Below are positions 22,735-28,346 of a stretch of DNA of 28,346 nt, piece by piece. The translations under genes and the position numbers were made by a program. Location of the stretch: the IMG/VR virus record IMGVR_UViG_3300006921_000101, positions 1 to 28,346 of that record. One strand, written 5' to 3'. The notes beneath the pieces were generated by a model. That model worked only from the letters and a program-made list of their open reading frames with translations. It ran no database searches and was not told the origin of the DNA. The stretch's first letter is position 1. Every line of letters begins with the position of its first letter. The stretch comes from a virus.

Positions 22735-25700
22735 TTACTTGTCAATATAAAATTTATCGGCTGATATAGTTATCACAAGAGTGCCATCTTTATCTCTAGG
22801 TAACTTGCCATCTATCATTTGACTTTTTTGTCCTGATTTAATATCTGGAAACAAGTCTGCAACCTTTCCTTTTAAAATATCATAATCAATTAAATATGTT
22901 GGATTCATATCATTGTATGTAGTTGTATGTATGCCAAAATATGTACTAGGATTACTAATTGTTTGTGAAACTCCATTTGCATCTGTGTATGTAATCGGTC
23001 CAATGTTACTAAAATCTTTAACTTTTATATCTCTTCCTGCATCATCAGTCACAGTAGTCATGTCTCCTGGCTGAGTTCTCATCAGTATTTTATATATCTT
23101 TTTAGCCTCATGATATTGAGATATTTTTTCAGGATTAGCCATTGCATAATCCCAACCAACACCGGCGCCCTCTAGTTTGTCTTTTAGACTTCCAGGTAAT
23201 ATAATATCCATAGTATCGGTGCCAGATTTTATCAAGATTGGTGCGTTTTCAACCGCAATCTGTTCAACTGGATTTTTTATCTGAACAATGTCTGTATTGT
23301 TGCCATTTTTTATAGTCGCCACCTCAGTTACTTTTTCTGCTGGCAGAGAAAGGTCGGCAATTGCCACCTCTAATTCAAGTTCTTCTAGATTTTTAACTTC
23401 TATATCTCGGTGAGATGAGTCAAAATAATAATCATCTAGTTTTGTATTAGATGCAGTTACATCTGCTGATAAGGTATTCAATTCGTGTTGAAGGTTACCA
23501 ACCTTTACGGCTTCAGTTAAATCGCCACGATGTCCGTCTTCTGCCGCCGCAATTACTGTGCTAATCCCTGTTTCTAATCCTTGAATTTTGCGATAGTCGT
23601 TGTCCGATAGTTCATTTAGCGCCATAGTATTATTAATCTTAGATGCTACCGCAAATTTCATTGCAGTTTTGTCTTTATTTGTAATGATTAAGTCTTCGTT
23701 TTTTAGTTCAGTTTCTATTAATTCAACTGCATTGGATTTCCATGCATCTTCTTCTGCTATGCCGGATTCACTATAGTAGTTTTCTTCAAGTGTTTTATTA
23801 ATCTCTTCTTTTAATACTTCAACATCAATCATTTCATTATCAGTTAACTTGTCTGAAAGAATTGGAACACATTCCAGTTTTCTATTTTTAATATTCATTT
23901 TGTTCTTTGTGCCCTCAGGACAAGACTCTTTTACTATTTTGTTAACTTTTGATTCTTCGATTCTATTCAACTCATATTGGGCTTTCCAGGCATCATTCTC
24001 AATTTTGCTTAATTTCAGATATTTTGCAGTTCTACATGCACCAACACAACTAGAATCATTTTTTATTGCCTCGTATTCTGCTTCAAAATCTTCTGACGTT
24101 TTAATAGACCCATCAGACTTTTGATATGGTTGTATTGTTATTGTGTTTAGTTCTGTTCCTTTTATTGTTTCAGAATTAAGGGGTTTTGACTCCTCTAATA
24201 TTCTATTATTTGCTACACCAGATTCAGTATAATAATTTTCTGCTGTGATACCTTTTGCTTGTTCATCTAAAATAATTTCTGGAGTTCTCTCAAATGTTGC
24301 TCTTTTTACTAGTTTCTGTATATCATCTGGGTCATGGCCGGTGATGTTCAGTTCGCCACCTGCGGCGATTTGATAAACTGCAATTTCTTCGTCTGAAAAC
24401 GTGACACCATCATTTGATATCCAATCATTTATTTGTGTATTCATTGCCGCTACTGCACTTGGTTTTCCTTGGTCTTCTATAGTTAATCCAAGAGATTCTA
24501 ACCTCTTTTTATTACTGTCCTTAATAATATCACATGCAGTAAAAGGCAATTGGCCGCCTTTTCTTTGAGATTCACATGTTTTGTGCAATGTTGGAAGTTG
24601 GTCTAAAGTTTCATTTGCCAAGGTATTTCTTACAATCGCATCAACAGTTGGATTAAAGTGTCCTACCATACTACTCTGTGCTGTTATAGTATCGTCGGTC
24701 GTATCAGCGTGTTCATCTACATACCGCGATGCATTCTTATTAAGCCTGTTTTTTGGCGCAGTAGTAATTGGTTCTTGTCCTGGTCCAGTTCTATTTCCAT
24801 AAGAACTCATAGCCTCTTCCATTTCATCAATTCTTATTTCTTCGGCCTCTTGAGCCGCCCATGCCGCCTCTCTTTCTTCTTGTGTCATTTCCTTGAATTT
24901 GTTGTATTCGTCTTCATCAAAGGTAGTGATATTATTGATTTTTTCTGCTCTCTCTTCATCAGTATAACTGTCTATATTTTTTGTAATAGGGTCTCCATTA
25001 ATATCGACATTACTAGCACCATCTAAGTCAACAGGTGGAATATCAGAAGATTTATATAGAGTTCCTTCTGGGTCAGATGGATGTCCTGGCGAATTTGTGT
25101 TCCCTTCAACTTCAACCATTCCAACTTTCTCACCAGCCTCAGATGTAAATTGTTCTGCTTCGGTCCATTTTACCATGCTTAAGTTTTGAGTGAACATACC
25201 ATTCGTAAAATTACTCGTGATTGTTCTTACTGCGTATAAACTAAAGACAAGTGTTCTAGTCTTAATGTTTTCATTTTCGTCAACGCCCTTTGCGACACCC
25301 GATTTTAATACTAGATAAGGAAATCCATTAAGTTTTGAATGTATATTCCATTTCAAGTCACTGCCTTTATCACCAAAAACTTCTTTTTCTTTTGCTGGTG
25401 GTATATATCCTTCTAACCAAAAAGGGTCGCCCTTGATGGTCATATCTGCATATATCATGCTCAACTTACCACCCTTTGCTTCGTAATATTTTTCTCTCGC
25501 TAACTCAATCTCTGTTTCATCTCCTTTACTTATAGCGACTTGTTTAGAATCTTCATCCATCCCCTGGATTAATCTTCTGAATGTGACTGGATTATTTGCT
25601 TGTGCTTTAAGTATAATTTCATAATCTGAATTGGATAGACGATTTATTAAATCTTCTCCAAGTTCTTCAGCAAGTATAAGATTTTTGCCGTCAGGATTTA

Positions 25701-27570
25701 TATCTCGAATGTCAGTGAATACTTTGCTTCCTACATCTTGAAAGTTTAGGTTGTTCGTATTCAACTTAGAAGCAATAGCGTTTGAATATTCGTCTTGTGC
25801 AAATTTTTCTTTTGTAAGTGCCACGCCTTCATATTTATTCGCTTTTTCTTGTGCTTCTTCAACTGCTTTTTCTTTTTTACTCAAATTTGATTTCATATGA
25901 GTAATATTCAACTCGCCAATCATTTCAGAGTTTGACTTACTCTTATTTTTTGCCGCGGCTGCAAAGCCTACTGGTCCAGGTTTGTCTGGCTCCTCATCTA
26001 CTACAGAATAATCATTCATTAATTGTTCTAGTGATTTGTCACCAAAGGCACGCTCTATTGCCATAGGTGATAAACCACCTCGCTGGTTTGAGAGTTCCGT
26101 TATTATTTTATTTCTATAATCATCTTGTAAATTTGTTAATTCTTTTTTTAAACTATCTGCTCTTGTTTGATGTTTTAAATATTCTTCATTTGATTTCTCA
26201 AAATTATTTTTCGCTTTGTCAACAAGTTCTTGATGATGTTCATCTAGTCTTATACTCTGATTTCCCTCTTTTTTAAAATGCTCATATGCCCAAATATCAT
26301 CTGGTGTTGAAAATATTTTTGTTAGTTCTGCGTCTAATGAAATATTGAAATCTAATATTTGGTCATTTCTTCCAGTAAACAGATATTCGTATTTCTTGTT
26401 TACGTGTCCATTTGCAAACATGTCTTCGACCATTTTTTTACTATTTCTTATCTTGTTTAGTTGGTCTGGCATATTATGAACAACAACTTTTTCTTCATAG
26501 TCTATAAAAAATAAAACATCATATGCTTCTGTTCCTTTGACTGGATTATATCCATCTGGTTTAATCAGCAAATGTGGAGTTATTTTTAGAACTTTTGTAA
26601 ATCCTGGATTGTCTGCCGCAATTTCTTTTTTAATCAACGTAGATACATTACACAATTCTTCTACAATACTATAGATATGACTTCCAGGCAAAATTCCCTC
26701 AGAGGCCTTAGCCTGATTTTCACCTTTCGCAACCATGTTTTTGTTGACATTGAGTGAATGGTCTGGAGGCATGCTACCCTTATCCCATCCTAAAGTTTTA
26801 ACTCGCTCAGAGAACTGGTAACCATATGTGTGTTTCATAGATTCAAGAAGCGCCTGGTCGTTATCTTTAATAGACTCGTTTAATCTTGCAAAAAATTTGT
26901 TCAATGATACCTCTAAATTATTGGCTATTTCGTAATTGAATCCATGTTGGGTCTTCGCAACATCAGTGTCCATTACAACTTTATCGGCCGGAACTTGTCC
27001 ACTAATGACCGTTGTTGTTCCTCTTGCATCAGTTGTAGTATTTAAGTTTTGATAATTTACGATTTTAAATGGTATAACCTTTGTTTGTGCAAGTTTCTTT
27101 TTTTTCGCATGTGTGCCGTGACCTACGAAATTTATTTTAATAAAATATTCAGCATCAGTAATAGAACTGAATCCACACAATGCAACCACAGTTTGTAAAC
27201 TGTTTGCTAGGCTTGTATTGCCAACTTGGGTAACAGTGAAACTTAACTTATCGGCTGTTCCGGCAATCTTACTATAATCTCCATTACCCACACCAACAGC
27301 CTCTACAGTCAAATCTGCCACTGTGAATTCGGTAGTAACACCAGTTTTTGCTATTGTTATGGCATTGTCCGTCGAACGTGGCCATCCGTCTGAGACGATT
27401 GTCTCCATATCAAATGCTTCTTGTTCTTGAAATGCTCTTGTTGTTTTACGGTCACATACAAACCACTCTAGGGTGTATGTGTAAGAATCATAGACATCAA
27501 GAGGATTTTCTAAGAAGCCTTCATGCTTATCTACAACATCTTTTAACGTAGCCGAAATAGTATTGTCCAT
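22735..27570 (-). CDS. Large hub-position structural protein (candidate gp27 counterpart with long C-terminal extension)
   Basis: This 1611-aa protein lies between gp53 and gp5, where the central hub would be expected. The N-terminal ~410 residues are mixed alpha/beta and end with YEYLFTGRNDQILDFNI (about 392-408). This resembles the (Y/F)-Y-(F/Y)TG-N-(D/E)-L-(F/L)-(I/L) strand pair seen in contractile-tail hub proteins. It is followed by charged, probable coiled-coil segments (about 448-500 and 560-600), a beta-rich stretch (about 690-830), and an acidic, Glu/Asn-rich C-terminal half with few Cys pairs (CVGAC). ENYY(T/S)ESG(V/I)A occurs twice (about 1110 and 1261), hinting at a ~150-aa degenerate repeat. 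No enzyme motif is seen. Virion structural protein is likely; equivalence to T4 gp27 is inference. Confidence 0.7.
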   Translation of the reverse strand: MDNTISATLKDVVDKHEGFLENPLDVYDSYTYTLEWFVCDRKTTRAFQEQEAFDMETIVSDGWPRSTDNAITIAKTGVTTEFTVADLTVEAVGVGNGDYSKIAGTADKLSFTVTQVGNTSLANSLQTVVALCGFSSITDAEYFIKINFVGHGTHAKKKKLAQTKVIPFKIVNYQNLNTTTDARGTTTVISGQVPADKVVMDTDVAKTQHGFNYEIANNLEVSLNKFFARLNESIKDNDQALLESMKHTYGYQFSERVKTLGWDKGSMPPDHSLNVNKNMVAKGENQAKASEGILPGSHIYSIVEELCNVSTLIKKEIAADNPGFTKVLKITPHLLIKPDGYNPVKGTEAYDVLFFIDYEEKVVVHNMPDQLNKIRNSKKMVEDMFANGHVNKKYEYLFTGRNDQILDFNISLDAELTKIFSTPDDIWAYEHFKKEGNQSIRLDEHHQELVDKAKNNFEKSNEEYLKHQTRADSLKKELTNLQDDYRNKIITELSNQRGGLSPMAIERAFGDKSLEQLMNDYSVVDEEPDKPGPVGFAAAAKNKSKSNSEMIGELNITHMKSNLSKKEKAVEEAQEKANKYEGVALTKEKFAQDEYSNAIASKLNTNNLNFQDVGSKVFTDIRDINPDGKNLILAEELGEDLINRLSNSDYEIILKAQANNPVTFRRLIQGMDEDSKQVAISKGDETEIELAREKYYEAKGGKLSMIYADMTIKGDPFWLEGYIPPAKEKEVFGDKGSDLKWNIHSKLNGFPYLVLKSGVAKGVDENENIKTRTLVFSLYAVRTITSNFTNGMFTQNLSMVKWTEAEQFTSEAGEKVGMVEVEGNTNSPGHPSDPEGTLYKSSDIPPVDLDGASNVDINGDPITKNIDSYTDEERAEKINNITTFDEDEYNKFKEMTQEEREAAWAAQEAEEIRIDEMEEAMSSYGNRTGPGQEPITTAPKNRLNKNASRYVDEHADTTDDTITAQSSMVGHFNPTVDAIVRNTLANETLDQLPTLHKTCESQRKGGQLPFTACDIIKDSNKKRLESLGLTIEDQGKPSAVAAMNTQINDWISNDGVTFSDEEIAVYQIAAGGELNITGHDPDDIQKLVKRATFERTPEIILDEQAKGITAENYYTESGVANNRILEESKPLNSETIKGTELNTITIQPYQKSDGSIKTSEDFEAEYEAIKNDSSCVGACRTAKYLKLSKIENDAWKAQYELNRIEESKVNKIVKESCPEGTKNKMNIKNRKLECVPILSDKLTDNEMIDVEVLKEEINKTLEENYYSESGIAEEDAWKSNAVELIETELKNEDLIITNKDKTAMKFAVASKINNTMALNELSDNDYRKIQGLETGISTVIAAAEDGHRGDLTEAVKVGNLQHELNTLSADVTASNTKLDDYYFDSSHRDIEVKNLEELELEVAIADLSLPAEKVTEVATIKNGNNTDIVQIKNPVEQIAVENAPILIKSGTDTMDIILPGSLKDKLEGAGVGWDYAMANPEKISQYHEAKKIYKILMRTQPGDMTTVTDDAGRDIKVKDFSNIGPITYTDANGVSQTISNPSTYFGIHTTTYNDMNPTYLIDYDILKGKVADLFPDIKSGQKSQMIDGKLPRDKDGTLVITISADKFYIDK

Positions 27571-27574
27571 TATT

Positions 27575-27865
27575 TTACACCATATTTGCTATGTTATCTT
27601 TGCTTGGGATTCTAATCTCGATTCCTGCAGAAAAATTTCTAATAGGGTCAATTATAATATCTGGATTTCTAGTAGCAAATATCCACCAATACTTGGCAGT
27701 TCCATACATCTCATAACTGCACAAATCTGGACGTTCGTCAAATTCTTGAGGTATCGTGTAATATTCATCAAATGGGTCTTTATAGATAAATCTCTTTTTC
27801 ATTATATCTAGTACAGTATCGTCTATGATTCCTGTTCTATTCCATGGTGATTCTTCTTTATACAT
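27575..27865 (-). CDS. 53: Baseplate wedge subunit gp53
   Basis: This 96-aa protein contains the gp53 core, covering most of its length: YYTIPQEFDERPDLCSYEMY, GTAKYWWIFATRNPDIIIDP, and a basic IRIPS end with FSAGIEI. T4 gp53 is longer (196 aa), as are several marine homologues' partners, so this is a minimal version. In T4, gp53 clamps adjacent wedges and the hub. The start at 27865 overlaps the preceding gp48-like gene by eight bases, with AAAGG-type ribosome sites upstream. The 1611-aa gene follows five bases after the stop. Confidence 0.88.
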   Translation of the reverse strand: MYKEESPWNRTGIIDDTVLDIMKKRFIYKDPFDEYYTIPQEFDERPDLCSYEMYGTAKYWWIFATRNPDIIIDPIRNFSAGIEIRIPSKDNIANMV

Positions 27866-28346
27866 AGCCTTTGTCCTTTAAATTGCCCGTAAGATAATCT
27901 TTAACACTAAAATTGTCTCTTATACTCTTAGGTGAGTAAGTAACAGATAAGGTCAATACAAACATATTTGTAACTGGCACTCTCATTATTTTGAATTTGT
28001 CTGATGTTGGGTCTTGTATTTCTATATAATCTATATCTGAGTCTAAGTTCCACGTAAAGTCACGAACAACACAAGGCACATCTTCATATATTCCGTGTGC
28101 GTTAAATCGCAATATCGGTGGTGGCATGCCAGGGTCTACATCATTCTTCCAAGACATCTTCATCGTACTTCTAATCCATGTTGCCGCTTTATATACATAC
28201 AATGCTTCTTCTTCACTTCTTACAATCATTGGTGCTGTTATGTTGATTTCCATATTCATATGACTATCAAACGCACGTTGTTGAAAGTTACTATGTGTCA
28301 AGTCATAAGACGAATAGTTTGCACTATTGATTATAGAAGTAGTTGG
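27858..28346 (-). CDS. 48: Baseplate tail tube cap gp48-like, C-terminal part (5' end outside window)
   Basis: The frame is open from the right edge (codons PTTSIINSANYSSYDLTHSN...) to the TAA at 27858, giving 162 visible residues. A TTG at 28301 is an internal Leu, not the start. The visible part resembles the C-terminal domain of gp48/gp54-type tube initiator/cap proteins: MIVRSEEEALYVYKAATWIR, PPPILRFNAHGIYEDVPCVV, then DIDYIEI and a final TYSPKSIRDNF. These proteins cap the hub and begin tail tube polymerisation. gp54 is the main alternative; gp48 is preferred because gp53 follows immediately, as I recall from marine T4-like genomes. Confidence 0.65.
   Translation of the reverse strand, partial: PTTSIINSANYSSYDLTHSNFQQRAFDSHMNMEINITAPMIVRSEEEALYVYKAATWIRSTMKMSWKNDVDPGMPPPILRFNAHGIYEDVPCVVRDFTWNLDSDIDYIEIQDPTSDKFKIMRVPVTNMFVLTLSVTYSPKSIRDNFSVKDYLTGNLKDKGYV

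Noticed and set aside
22319-22750. 143-codon plus-strand open frame opposite gp5
   Set aside because: It lies entirely antisense to a well-supported gp5-like gene, has no ribosome site or promoter that I can see, and its translation has no family resemblance. Other plus-strand frames (for example 717-1001, 6788-7120, 24658-25026) are rejected for the same reason.
28299-28301. TTG at 28301 as the start of the gp48-like gene
   Set aside because: The frame continues open to the window edge, and the known family is much longer, so this is an internal leucine of a truncated gene.
1-28346. tRNA genes, CRISPR arrays, insertion sequences, integrase or attachment sites
   Set aside because: I looked for cloverleaf-like CCA ends, regularly spaced short repeats, transposase-like proteins and terminal inverted repeats and saw none. 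The window is almost fully occupied by structural and cassette genes.

Overview
The window is the tail/baseplate structural module of a T4-like contractile-tailed phage (myovirus), most like the marine relatives of T4 that infect cyanobacteria or SAR11. The phage identity rests on recognisable homologues of T4 baseplate proteins gp48 (C-terminal part), gp53, gp5, gp25 and gp6, in nearly T4 order. It is also supported by T4-type late promoter motifs (TATAAATA/GATAAATA). The marine assignment is inference from the AT-rich composition, the very long versions of the gp6- and gp7-position proteins, and a repeat module (GTTDFTLIGAS...) that I associate with marine phage structural proteins. No host gene other than clpP is present, so the host is unproven.

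Layout, following transcription of the minus strand (right to left): gp48-like C-terminus (cut by the window edge) > gp53 wedge > a 1611-aa protein in the hub position > gp5-like spike without its lysozyme domain > a small protein with a degenerate lysozyme-like domain > [clpP on the opposite strand] > gp25 > gp6 (1407 aa) > a 3014-aa giant in the gp7 position > a 219-aa structural protein behind a late promoter > two paralogous ~310-aa structural proteins. A second minus-strand operon then follows from a bacterial sigma70-like promoter: a 127-aa protein of unknown function, two paralogous DxD glycosyltransferase-like proteins, a 190-aa unknown, a third DxD-containing glycosyltransferase-like protein, and the first 22 codons of another gene. 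Coding is almost continuous. The only gaps above about 80 bases are 6369-6456 and 20098-20234, and both hold promoters.

How it fits together: the right-hand 24 kb builds the baseplate (tube cap, wedges, hub/spike) and probably its peripheral fibres. The left-hand operon looks like a glycan-modification cassette that could act on phage structural proteins or host-surface sugars. clpP, a complete ClpP serine protease, is the only plus-strand gene. It has a strong extended -10 sigma70 promoter and ends convergently with shared stop bases against the lysozyme-like gene. Its promoter resembles the glycosyltransferase-operon promoter, including a TAGTACTA palindrome at the start site. These two units are therefore likely expressed on a different (earlier) schedule from the late baseplate genes. 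The most unusual points are the shared promoter/operator architecture, the inverted clpP inside the baseplate cluster, the apparent splitting and decay of the gp5 lysozyme domain, and the giant repeat-bearing baseplate proteins.
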